5,909 bases of DNA from an uncultured Bacilli bacterium (GTDB taxonomy: Bacteria; Bacillota_I; Bacilli_A; RF39; UBA660), in NCBI GenBank assembly GCA_944332645.1, contig CALVKK010000064.1, positions 1 to 5,909 of the forward strand, read 5' to 3'. A program made the translations under genes and the position numbers. Positions 1 to 4,711 of the stretch are shown one piece after another. Below the pieces are notes generated by a model that was given only the letters and a program-made list of their open reading frames with translations, was not told the origin of the DNA and searched no databases. Position 1 is the first letter of the stretch. Every line of letters begins with the position of its first letter.

Positions 1-281
1 CGATTGATCGATCTATGGCTATAGTTGACTTTAACATTGCTTATGATTCAGACATTGAGTTTGTCGGAAAAGTTTTAAATAATTTGTGTAAACAATTGAG
101 TAAAAAAATAAAAACTTTAAAAGGTGAAGTTACTTCATTAGGTATTGAAAAACTAAACGATAGTTCTTTAACTTTTAGATTGGTTGCCGAAGTTGCAGCT
201 GGATCGCAATACGAAGTTCAACGACAAATGCGCGAGGCAATTAAAATTGAACTAGATAAAAACAATATCAAGAGACCTTAA
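1..281 (+). CDS. MscS-family mechanosensitive channel, C-terminal end (5' end outside window)
   Basis: This is the last 92 codons of a small-conductance mechanosensitive channel, a membrane protein that opens under tension to release solutes during hypo-osmotic shock. The reading frame is open from base 3, before the first ATG at 15, and reads IDRSMAIVDFNIAYDSD. That matches the MscS family segment where the cytoplasmic beta domain (Ser-Arg, then an Ile-Val-Asp strand) passes into the alpha/beta C-terminal domain, so the ATG at 15 is an internal Met and not the start. No membrane segments are visible because the pore domain lies upstream. The DUF951 gene starts 15 bp after its TAA stop and they are probably co-transcribed. 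An MscS gene next to DUF951 and ychF is a known Bacillota arrangement, which supports the call. The family is fairly certain; the subtype cannot be judged from this fragment. Confidence 0.85.
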   Translation, partial: IDRSMAIVDFNIAYDSDIEFVGKVLNNLCKQLSKKIKTLKGEVTSLGIEKLNDSSLTFRLVAEVAAGSQYEVQRQMREAIKIELDKNNIKRP

Positions 282-296
282 AATGAATGGAGATTT

Positions 297-482
297 ATGA
301 TGAAAGAATACAAGATAGGTAGTATTGTTATGATGAAGAAAGAACACCCATGCGGTAGCAATCAGTTTGAGATCACTAGGGTTGGAATCGATATAAAAAT
401 AAAATGTTGCCAGTGTGGCAGAAGTATTATGTTGCCACGTATTGAATTTAACAAAAAATTAAAGAAAGTTATTGATTTATAG
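297..482 (+). CDS. DUF951 family protein (YyzM-like)
   Basis: This encodes a 61-residue protein that closely resembles the DUF951 family (Bacillus YyzM), whose function is not established. The visible family signatures are a basic HPCGSN motif at residues 17-22, a central strand-rich EITRVGIDIKIKC stretch, and a CxxC pair at Cys37 and Cys40 (Cys-Gln-Cys-Gly), then MLPR at 45-48. Together with Cys19, the CxxC suggests a small metal-binding or nucleic-acid-binding fold, but that is inference. Two ATGs sit in tandem at 297 and 300. The GGAG at 289-292 lies 4 nt before the first and 7 nt before the second, so the second may be the one used. The gene follows the mscS fragment by 15 bp, and its TAG stop overlaps the SD of the next gene, indicating translational linkage. 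The length is normal for the family. Confidence 0.88.
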   Translation: MMKEYKIGSIVMMKKEHPCGSNQFEITRVGIDIKIKCCQCGRSIMLPRIEFNKKLKKVIDL

Positions 483-491
483 GAGGCTTTT

Positions 492-1994
492 ATGAACAGT
501 AAAAATAAAAAGCGAAGGCTGCTGTCACCTGTCTTGACAATGATTATTCTAATTGCTATTGCTATATTTGCTAGCAGTTGGTTATCTCTGCTTAATGTTG
601 AAGGTACACAAACTACAATTGAGAACGGGATGTTGGAAACTTCCATAGTAGTAGTTCGCAATATTTTTTCTAAAGAAGGATTTACTTATTTTTTCAGTAA
701 TGTAATGACTAATTTTAATTTGTTACAACCTTTAGCTATGATTATATTATCTTTGATGGCGGTTGGAATTGCTAAAAGTAGTGGATTGTTGAAACACTTA
801 TTTTCTCCATTTAGGAAACTGAGATCTAATGCATTAACATTTATTGTTATCTTTGTGGGAATTATTTCTACGATGATTGGCGATTATGGCTATATTATTT
901 TAATTCCTCTAGTAGGAGTTTTATATCAATATGCTAATCGAAGCCCTGTTTTAGGTGTGATAACGTTATTTTTAGGTATAACTTTAGGATATGGAACGGG
1001 TATAATTTATAATTACAACGATTATGCATTAGGAATATTAACAGAAGCTGCTGCTATAGTTGATGTTGATTCGACATATACATTTAGTTTAAATTCAAAT
1101 TTATATATTATGATTGCCAGCACGATTATTTTAAGTTTTTTACTTACTTTTTTAGTTGAAAAATATTTAAATAAAAAAGTTGTTGCTACTGATAAATATG
1201 AAGATGAATTAGTAACATCAACAAAAGCAATTACTTTTAGTTTGATTGGTTTTACATTATTTTTAATAGTTATGATATTACTAATTATTCCTGGAGGTTT
1301 GTTATTAGATCCTACACAAAATGTGTATATAGCAAAGTTATTTAGTTCTTCAGCACCTTTTAATTTATCATTTATGTTTTTGTTTTTAGTGCATGTTAGC
1401 ATTACTGGTTTAATTTATGGATTGGTCAGTAAGAATTTTAAAAATAATCATGATTTTGGATTTAGCTTTACCAAGGAATTTAATAACATTGGCTATTTAT
1501 TTGTCTTAATGTTTTTATCAGCAATTTTAATAGCAATAGTCGATTGGACTAATCTTGGTGTCGTTGTCGCTAACAAATTAATCTATCTAATTAGTCTATT
1601 TGATTTCACTGGCATATTGTTAATTATTGTATCGTTCATTTTCATTGTTTTGATGAGTATTTTGATACCAGGAAGTATCGAAAAATGGGTCTTAATTTCC
1701 CCAGTTTTAGTGCCACTATTCATGCGTGGGAATTTAACACCTGATTTTGCTCAATTCGTATTTAAAGCTGCAGATAGCGTCGGAAAGATAATAACGCCAT
1801 TATTTATATTCTTTATAATCATGGTTGGATTTATCCAAAAATATAATACTAATGAAAATAAGGTAACGTTGTTTAATACTTTGCGATTAATTTTGCCAAT
1901 TATTATTATAACAGTTATTTTCTGGTTATTATTGCTAGTTGTTTGGTATATTGCTGGGTTACCTTTGGGAATCGATACTTTAGCAACCATGTAA
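492..1994 (+). CDS. AbgT-family transporter (p-aminobenzoyl-glutamate transporter/MtrF-like)
   Basis: This encodes a 500-residue integral membrane protein, close to the usual AbgT length of about 510. Family members import p-aminobenzoyl-glutamate (E. coli AbgT) or export sulfonamide-type antimetabolites (MtrF, YdaH); which applies here cannot be told. Hydrophobic segments lie at about residues 10-31, 79-97, 114-143, 150-173, 205-224, 246-268, 290-313, 333-352, 361-393, 397-412, 430-449 and 464-490. Family motifs are GDYGYIILIPL at 130-140, LTEAAAIVD at 183-191, and EKWVLISPVLVPLFM at 397-411. Trp399, Pro417, Lys425 and Asp428 keep the spacing I recall for functional residues W420, P438, R446 and D449 of MtrF, with Lys for Arg; Asp177 may match its D193. 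The start has an ideal AGGAGG at 481-486, 5 nt upstream, overlapping the DUF951 stop, so it is expressed from that operon. A terminator follows directly. Folate-related salvage or drug efflux is the best guess. Confidence 0.9.
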   Translation: MNSKNKKRRLLSPVLTMIILIAIAIFASSWLSLLNVEGTQTTIENGMLETSIVVVRNIFSKEGFTYFFSNVMTNFNLLQPLAMIILSLMAVGIAKSSGLLKHLFSPFRKLRSNALTFIVIFVGIISTMIGDYGYIILIPLVGVLYQYANRSPVLGVITLFLGITLGYGTGIIYNYNDYALGILTEAAAIVDVDSTYTFSLNSNLYIMIASTIILSFLLTFLVEKYLNKKVVATDKYEDELVTSTKAITFSLIGFTLFLIVMILLIIPGGLLLDPTQNVYIAKLFSSSAPFNLSFMFLFLVHVSITGLIYGLVSKNFKNNHDFGFSFTKEFNNIGYLFVLMFLSAILIAIVDWTNLGVVVANKLIYLISLFDFTGILLIIVSFIFIVLMSILIPGSIEKWVLISPVLVPLFMRGNLTPDFAQFVFKAADSVGKIITPLFIFFIIMVGFIQKYNTNENKVTLFNTLRLILPIIIITVIFWLLLLVVWYIAGLPLGIDTLATM

Positions 1995-2016
1995 ACTCTA
2001 CATATGTAGAGTTTTT
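1993..2016 (+). terminator. Rho-independent terminator after the AbgT gene
   Basis: The bases 1993-2014 form a perfect 22-nt palindrome: a 9-bp stem (AAACTCTAC / GTAGAGTTT) with an ATAT loop, followed by TTTTT at 2012-2016. The left arm begins inside the TAA stop of the AbgT gene. The T-run is on the + strand side only, so it works in one direction. It ends the mscS-DUF951-AbgT unit and separates it from ychF, whose own promoter begins at once downstream. Confidence 0.85.
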
Positions 2017-2017
2017 G

Positions 2018-2046
2018 TTGTTTAAAACGAAATAAAATGATATACT
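2018..2046 (+). promoter_or_regulatory. ychF promoter, extended -10
   Basis: TATACT at 2041-2046 matches the -10 consensus in five of six bases, and TGA at 2038-2040 supplies the extended -10 TG. The -35 candidate TTGTTT at 2018-2023 is weak (TTG only) but at the ideal 17-bp spacing, and it touches the T-run of the preceding terminator. A start of transcription near 2053 would leave a leader of only about 17 nt carrying the SD GAGGTGA at 2059-2065. Confidence 0.65.
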
Positions 2047-2056
2047 ATATTAGTAT
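2042..2056. promoter_or_regulatory. 15-bp palindrome over the ychF -10/start region (candidate operator)
   Basis: The sequence ATACTATATTAGTAT has 6-bp inverted arms (ATACTA / TAGTAT) around a 3-bp centre. It overlaps the -10 hexamer and the expected transcription start, where bound protein would block polymerase. The same arm design occurs in the rpsF promoter at 3452-3466. Whether any protein binds is unknown; a short AT-rich palindrome could also be chance. Confidence 0.4.
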
Positions 2057-2069
2057 TTGAGGTGATTTT

Positions 2070-3170
2070 ATGGCATTGACTGCTGGTATAGTAGGATTAC
2101 CAAATGTTGGTAAAAGTACTTTATTTAATGCAATAACAAAAAAAAATATTTTAGCGGCTAATTATCCTTTTGCGACTATCGAACCTAATGTTGGTGTAGT
2201 TATCGTGCCGGATAAACGTTTAGATTTTTTAAACGACTTATATCAACCTAAAAGTCTAGTTCCTACCACTTTTGAATTTACTGATATTGCTGGACTCGTT
2301 AGTGGTGCTTCCAAAGGTGAGGGTTTGGGTAATAAATTTTTGTCTCACATTAGAGAAGTAGATGCGATTGTCGAAGTGGTAAGATGTTTTGAAGATAAAA
2401 ATATTATTCATGTCGAAGAAGCGGTCGATCCGATTCGGGATATTGAAATAATTAATGTTGAATTAATTTTAGCGGATTTAGAAGTAGTAGACAATAGATT
2501 AAATAGAATCGGCAAAAAAGCAACAATGTCGAAAGATAAAGAAACTTTGAAAGAAGTAGAATTACTAAACAAGATAAAAGAAAGTTTATTAAAAAACTTT
2601 CCAATTAGGCGGATGCAATTAGATGATGAGGAAATAAAGATAATTAAACCATTTAATTTTCTTACTTTTAAACCAATTATTTATATGGCAAATGTTAGTG
2701 AAGAAGATTTGGTAGCTAAAAACAATCCTCACGTTATCAAAGTCGAAGGATATGCCGAAGCTGAAAATTCTAAAGTGATCAAAGTTTGTGCTAAAATAGA
2801 GGCGGAATTAAGTGATTTAGAAGATGAGGAAAAATCTTTGTTTTTAAAGGATTTAGGAATCGAAGAAAGTGGATTAGATAAATTGATTAAAGCAACCTAT
2901 TCATTGTTGGGATTAGAGACCTTTTTTACTGCAGGAACTGACGAAGTAAGAGCTTGGACTTTTAAAAAAGGAATGAAAGCTCCAGAATGCGCAGGTATTA
3001 TTCATACTGATTTTGAGAAAGGTTTTATTAAAGCTGAGGTGTTTAGTTATTATTCTTTAGAAAGATATGGTAGTGAAAAAGCAGTAAAAGAAGCCGGAAA
3101 GGTAAGGCTAGAAGGTAAAGATTATTTGATGCAAGATGGAGATATCTGCTATTTTAGGTTTAACGTTTAA
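2070..3170 (+). CDS. ychF: Redox-regulated ATPase YchF (Obg/TRAFAC family)
   Basis: This encodes a full-length 366-residue YchF (YyaF/EngD), a ribosome-associated P-loop protein that prefers ATP to GTP and is linked in other bacteria to translation and oxidative-stress control. The P-loop GLPNVGKST is at residues 9-17 and the G3 motif DIAG at 72-75, leading into a glycine-rich KGEGLGNKFL switch. The G4 position reads NVSE at 208-211 instead of NKxD, the known basis of ATP preference. His114 (IIHV) matches the hydrolytic histidine of the family. An alpha-helical insert with many charged residues spans about 130-190. The C-terminal TGS-like domain is at about 283-366 (FFTAGTDEVRAWTF, then EAGKVRLEGKDYLMQDGDI). 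The SD GAGGTGA at 2059-2065 lies 4 nt before the ATG. It has its own promoter and I see no convincing terminator after it. Nothing appears truncated. Confidence 0.97.
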   Translation: MALTAGIVGLPNVGKSTLFNAITKKNILAANYPFATIEPNVGVVIVPDKRLDFLNDLYQPKSLVPTTFEFTDIAGLVSGASKGEGLGNKFLSHIREVDAIVEVVRCFEDKNIIHVEEAVDPIRDIEIINVELILADLEVVDNRLNRIGKKATMSKDKETLKEVELLNKIKESLLKNFPIRRMQLDDEEIKIIKPFNFLTFKPIIYMANVSEEDLVAKNNPHVIKVEGYAEAENSKVIKVCAKIEAELSDLEDEEKSLFLKDLGIEESGLDKLIKATYSLLGLETFFTAGTDEVRAWTFKKGMKAPECAGIIHTDFEKGFIKAEVFSYYSLERYGSEKAVKEAGKVRLEGKDYLMQDGDICYFRFNV

Positions 3171-3241
3171 TAATAATTGTCAAAACAAATTTGAAATGAA
3201 TAGAATAATTAGAAGATAAGTAAAATGTTTTGTTATTTTAT

Positions 3242-3304
3242 TTAAAAATGTTTGAGATGATAGGAACCCTTTCTAGAAATTAAAAAATAATTTAAATAAT
3301 ACAT
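3242..3304 (-). CDS. Possible 20-residue peptide or remnant 5' end of a gene
   Basis: On the minus strand AGAGGTG (3317 down to 3311) precedes an ATG at 3304-3302 by 6 nt. The frame reads M-YYLNYFLISRKGSYHLKHF and stops at TAA (3244-3242). The SD is as good as those of the real genes here, and the peptide has an aromatic/hydrophobic first half and a basic second half. I do not recognise it, and see no promoter upstream of it on that strand. It could be a small membrane-active peptide, the start of a decayed gene, or chance. Confidence 0.2.
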   Translation of the reverse strand: MYYLNYFLISRKGSYHLKHF

Positions 3305-3340
3305 AATAATCACCTCTTATATTTTGTCTAATAAAAGTAT

Positions 3341-3368
3341 TTGTATATGCATATGATTTTTGTATAAT
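3341..3368 (+). promoter_or_regulatory. Weak upstream promoter candidate for the rpsF operon
   Basis: TTGTAT at 3341-3346 and a perfect TATAAT at 3363-3368 are separated by 16 bp. A palindrome ATATGCATAT (3345-3354) overlaps the -35 end. In such AT-rich DNA a TATAAT is easily found by chance, and the promoter at 3446-3474 is better, so this is at most a second start. Confidence 0.25.
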
Positions 3369-3445
3369 TAATAAATAAAAAGTAGCTGTTAAAATTAATT
3401 ATATATTTAAAATATATTTTTTGCACAATCTGTGATGAAAACCTA

Positions 3446-3474
3446 TTTACAAAACTAATTTAGTTTGTTATAAT
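3446..3474 (+). promoter_or_regulatory. rpsF-ssb-rpsR operon promoter
   Basis: TTTACA at 3446-3451 (five of six bases of the -35 consensus) and a perfect TATAAT at 3469-3474 are separated by the optimal 17 bp, with TG at 3466-3467 giving an extended -10. This is the strongest promoter in the window, as expected for a ribosomal protein operon. Transcription should begin near 3481, giving a leader of about 60 nt. Confidence 0.85.
3452..3466. promoter_or_regulatory. 15-bp palindrome in the spacer of the rpsF promoter (candidate operator)
   Basis: AAACTAATTTAGTTT has 6-bp inverted arms (AAACTA / TAGTTT) around a 3-bp centre and fills 15 of the 17 bases between -35 and -10. It matches the ychF promoter palindrome at 11 of 15 positions, with the identical ACTA-N3-TAGT core. 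The position suits a repressor or a spacer-distorting activator. No binding protein is known from the sequence. Confidence 0.4.
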
Positions 3475-3480
3475 CTATAA

Positions 3481-3542
3481 CGAGTAATTATTTACTCCTT
3501 GCTTTAATTATTAAAGCCAATAGACCATAAGGAGGTGTGAGA
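3481..3542 (+). promoter_or_regulatory. rpsF leader RNA with mutually exclusive hairpins; candidate S6:S18 autoregulatory element
   Basis: Three pairings are possible in the leader. Hairpin 1 is GAGTAA (3482-3487) with TTACTC (3492-3497), loop TTAT. Hairpin 2 is GCTTTAA (3501-3507) with TTAAAGC (3511-3517), loop TTA. Alternatively CTCCTT (3495-3500) pairs with AAGGAG (3529-3534), which is the SD of rpsF. This last stem would enclose hairpin 2, leave CAATAGACCAT as a one-sided bulge, and needs the 3' arm of hairpin 1, so the two states exclude each other. In several bacteria the S6:S18 complex is known to bind a bulged structure in its own mRNA leader. The CCG trinucleotide reported for that motif is absent here (the bulge has GACCAT), so assignment to that class is tentative. 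Confidence 0.5.
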
Positions 3543-3833
3543 ATGCGTAAATATGAAATCATGTTTATAGCTAGACCAACTTTATCTGAAGAAGAGAAGA
3601 AAAATGTGATTGCTAAATTTTCTAAAATTTTAACAGATAATAAAGCTACTATAACTGGTGAAAAAGATATGGGGCAAAGAGAATTAGCTTATGAAATTAA
3701 GGATTTTAAATCTGGTTTTTATTATCTTGTTACCATTGAATCTACTGATGATGCTGCTATTAATGAGTTTGATAGACAAGCAAGAAATACACAAGATATC
3801 ATTCGTCATTTGATTACTAGAATCGAAGACTAA
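3543..3833 (+). CDS. rpsF: 30S ribosomal protein S6 (bS6)
   Basis: This encodes a 96-residue S6, a component of the 30S platform that binds 16S rRNA as a heterodimer with S18. The protein begins MRKYEIMFIARPTL, continues with GEKDMGQRELAYEIKDFKSGFYYLV at about residues 39-63, and ends DIIRHLITRIED, all typical of the family and of normal length. I chose the ATG at 3543 because AAGGAGG (3529-3535) sits 7 nt upstream and the product then begins MRKYE as in Bacillus. A GTG at 3537 in the same frame would add two residues but lies only 1 nt from the SD. The gene heads the rpsF-ssb-rpsR operon and follows the leader described separately. Confidence 0.97.
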   Translation: MRKYEIMFIARPTLSEEEKKNVIAKFSKILTDNKATITGEKDMGQRELAYEIKDFKSGFYYLVTIESTDDAAINEFDRQARNTQDIIRHLITRIED

Positions 3834-3842
3834 GGAGGATTT

Positions 3843-4280
3843 ATGAATAAGGTTTTATTGGTAGGTAGATTGACTGCCAAACCAGAATTAAAATACACCA
3901 ATTCAAATGTACCGTATACTCGTTTTTCTGTTGCAGTAGATGGTGTTCCAACAGCTAATGGAGAAAGAAGAACAGATTTTATCAATACGATTGCTTGGAG
4001 AAAACAAGCAGAAAACATTTGTCAATATTTAAACAAAGGTAGTTTAGTTTCTGTTGAAGGAAGAATTCAAACTGGTAGCTATACAGATAAAGATGGTAAT
4101 AAAAGATATACTACAGATGTATCAGCTGACAACGTTAGATTTCTTGAATCTAAATCACAATCTGAAGCTAGAAATTCTTCTTACGATTATCAACCACCAG
4201 CTAATGATATTAATATTGACAATGATCCTTTTGCTGATTTTGGTGATAGTGTATCGATTGATGATAATTTTTTAGATTAA
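3843..4280 (+). CDS. ssb: Single-stranded DNA-binding protein (SSB)
   Basis: This encodes a 145-residue SSB that coats single-stranded DNA in replication, repair and recombination. The OB fold spans about residues 1-103: MNKVLLVGRLTAKPEL, then FINTIAWRKQAENICQYLNKGSLVSVEGRI (46-75) and SYTDKDGNKRYTTDVSADNVRFLE. Trp52 is at the usual stacking position. A short acidic Asn/Asp-rich linker (about 105-135) contains DPF at 128-130. The C-terminal tip, which normally ends Asp-Asp-Asp-x-Pro-Phe and recruits partner proteins, reads SIDDNFLD here, lacking the Pro-Phe end. A six-T run at 4268-4273 lies in the tip; with one T fewer the protein would end DDNF. The gene is 9 bp from rpsF, and its SD AAGGAGG (3832-3838) begins in the rpsF stop codon, implying coupled translation. 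Confidence 0.96.
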   Translation: MNKVLLVGRLTAKPELKYTNSNVPYTRFSVAVDGVPTANGERRTDFINTIAWRKQAENICQYLNKGSLVSVEGRIQTGSYTDKDGNKRYTTDVSADNVRFLESKSQSEARNSSYDYQPPANDINIDNDPFADFGDSVSIDDNFLD

Positions 4281-4289
4281 GGAGGAAAC

Positions 4290-4508
4290 ATGGCAGAGTT
4301 TTATCACAAAAAGAAAAAAGTTTGTCAGATGTGTGCTGGCAATGATGTGAATTATAAAAACGTCGAAGTCATTAAAAGATATATAAGTAATGAAAAAGGT
4401 AAAATTTTACCAAGAAGAATTACAGGTGCATGTGCTAAACATCAACGTCATATTGCTAATGAAGTTAAGAAGGCACGTTTTATGGCTTTAATTCCATTTA
4501 CAAAATAG
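4290..4508 (+). CDS. rpsR: 30S ribosomal protein S18 (bS18), zinc-binding type
   Basis: This encodes a 72-residue S18, the partner of S6 on the 30S platform. The core KGKILPRRITGACAKHQRHIANEVKKARFMALIPF (residues 36-70) is highly typical. Cys12, Cys15, Cys48 and His51 form a CxxC...CxxH set, the zinc-ligand pattern of the C+ form of S18. Bacillus subtilis S18, as I recall it, lacks this set. The N-terminus is short and basic (KKKK at 7-10). The gene lies 9 bp after ssb with its SD AAGGAGG (4279-4285) starting within the ssb stop, 4 nt from the ATG. The rpsF-ssb-rpsR order is strongly conserved and couples S6, S18 and SSB levels. Only a weak terminator follows. Confidence 0.96.
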   Translation: MAEFYHKKKKVCQMCAGNDVNYKNVEVIKRYISNEKGKILPRRITGACAKHQRHIANEVKKARFMALIPFTK

Positions 4509-4531
4509 TAAATGGTTTTTCTTTACTTTTT
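4503..4531 (+). terminator. Weak candidate terminator after rpsR
   Basis: AGTAAA (4507-4512) can pair with TTTACT (4522-4527) across a 9-nt loop, followed by T-rich sequence to 4531; three more A-T pairs are possible beyond a T-T mismatch. The stem contains a single G-C pair and overlaps the rpsR stop codon, so its strength is doubtful. It is nevertheless the only hairpin-plus-T-run seen before the next promoter. Confidence 0.35.
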
Positions 4532-4610
4532 AACAATTAATAAAATTCTTTAGTAAGATGTATAACATCATGAATCATCGGCTTATATTAGGTTTAAATC
4601 ATAAACTAAC

Positions 4611-4685
4611 AAAAATGTGATAATTTTATTAAAAAATTACTAAAAAGTGTGATTTAAATTGGTATACTTCTCTTAAAAGTGTGAT
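4611..4685 (+). repeat. Three TGTGAT-centred direct repeats at exact 32-bp spacing
   Basis: TGTGAT occurs at 4616-4621, 4648-4653 and 4680-4685, two steps of exactly 32 bp, about three helical turns. The second and third copies share the 11-mer AAAAGTGTGAT (4643-4653, 4675-4685); the first is AAAATGTGAT (4612-4621). The third copy runs into the -10 of the ATPase promoter. The spacers are not alike, so this is not a simple tandem duplication still intact. It may be an operator array on one face of the helix, or relics of a repeated extended -10 element. Confidence 0.6.
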
Positions 4686-4690
4686 ATAAT
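4682..4690 (+). promoter_or_regulatory. Promoter of the DUF4143 ATPase gene, extended -10
   Basis: TGATATAAT at 4682-4690 is a perfect extended -10 element. No good -35 lies 16-18 bp upstream; TTGGTA at 4659-4664 is 20 bp away. Transcription would start near 4697, directly at the SD AGAGGAG (4697-4703), giving a leader of only about 15 nt. The third 32-bp repeat overlaps its first base. Confidence 0.65.
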
Positions 4691-4711
4691 GTTACTAGAG
4701 GAGATGACGAT

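Larger units (their letters stand above)
3171..3445. other. AT-rich intergenic region between ychF and the rpsF promoter
   Basis: About 275 bases without a convincing gene. There is no terminator with a GC-containing stem after ychF. What I can point to are a weak + strand promoter-like pair at 3341-3368, a short minus-strand reading frame with a good SD at 3242-3304, a 10-bp palindrome ATATGCATAT at 3345-3354, and a run of nearly pure A/T at about 3390-3422. The last could be curved DNA upstream of the rpsF promoter, which is inference. Some of this may be decayed DNA, but no frame gives a recognisable protein. Confidence 0.6.

Noticed and set aside
362..661. Minus-strand reading frame opposite DUF951 and the start of the AbgT gene
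   Set aside because: It overlaps two clearly recognisable + strand genes and its product has no recognisable motif; it is a shadow frame.
1022..1990. Two minus-strand reading frames inside the AbgT gene (1022-1402 and 1751-1990)
   Set aside because: They lie wholly within a well-supported transporter gene and show only the complement of membrane-segment codons.
3181..3232. CAAAACA / TGTTTTG inverted repeat as a ychF terminator
   Set aside because: The arms are 38 nt apart, AT-rich and not followed by a T-run.
3248..3283. Eleven-codon + strand frame in the ychF-rpsF gap
   Set aside because: No SD precedes it and the peptide has no recognisable feature.
3431..3436. A fourth TGTGAT upstream of the rpsF promoter
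   Set aside because: A single 6-mer without the flanking AAAAG and without phasing; expected by chance.
3537..3542. GTG start for rpsF two codons upstream
   Set aside because: It is 1 nt from the SD; the ATG at 3543 has correct spacing and gives the family N-terminus MRKYE.
3830..4275. Minus-strand frame 3830-4018 and + strand frame 4054-4275 overlapping ssb
   Set aside because: Both are out-of-frame readings of the conserved ssb gene.
4611..4690. CRISPR-like array
   Set aside because: The repeated core is only about 11 bases, there are three copies, and the last is part of a promoter.
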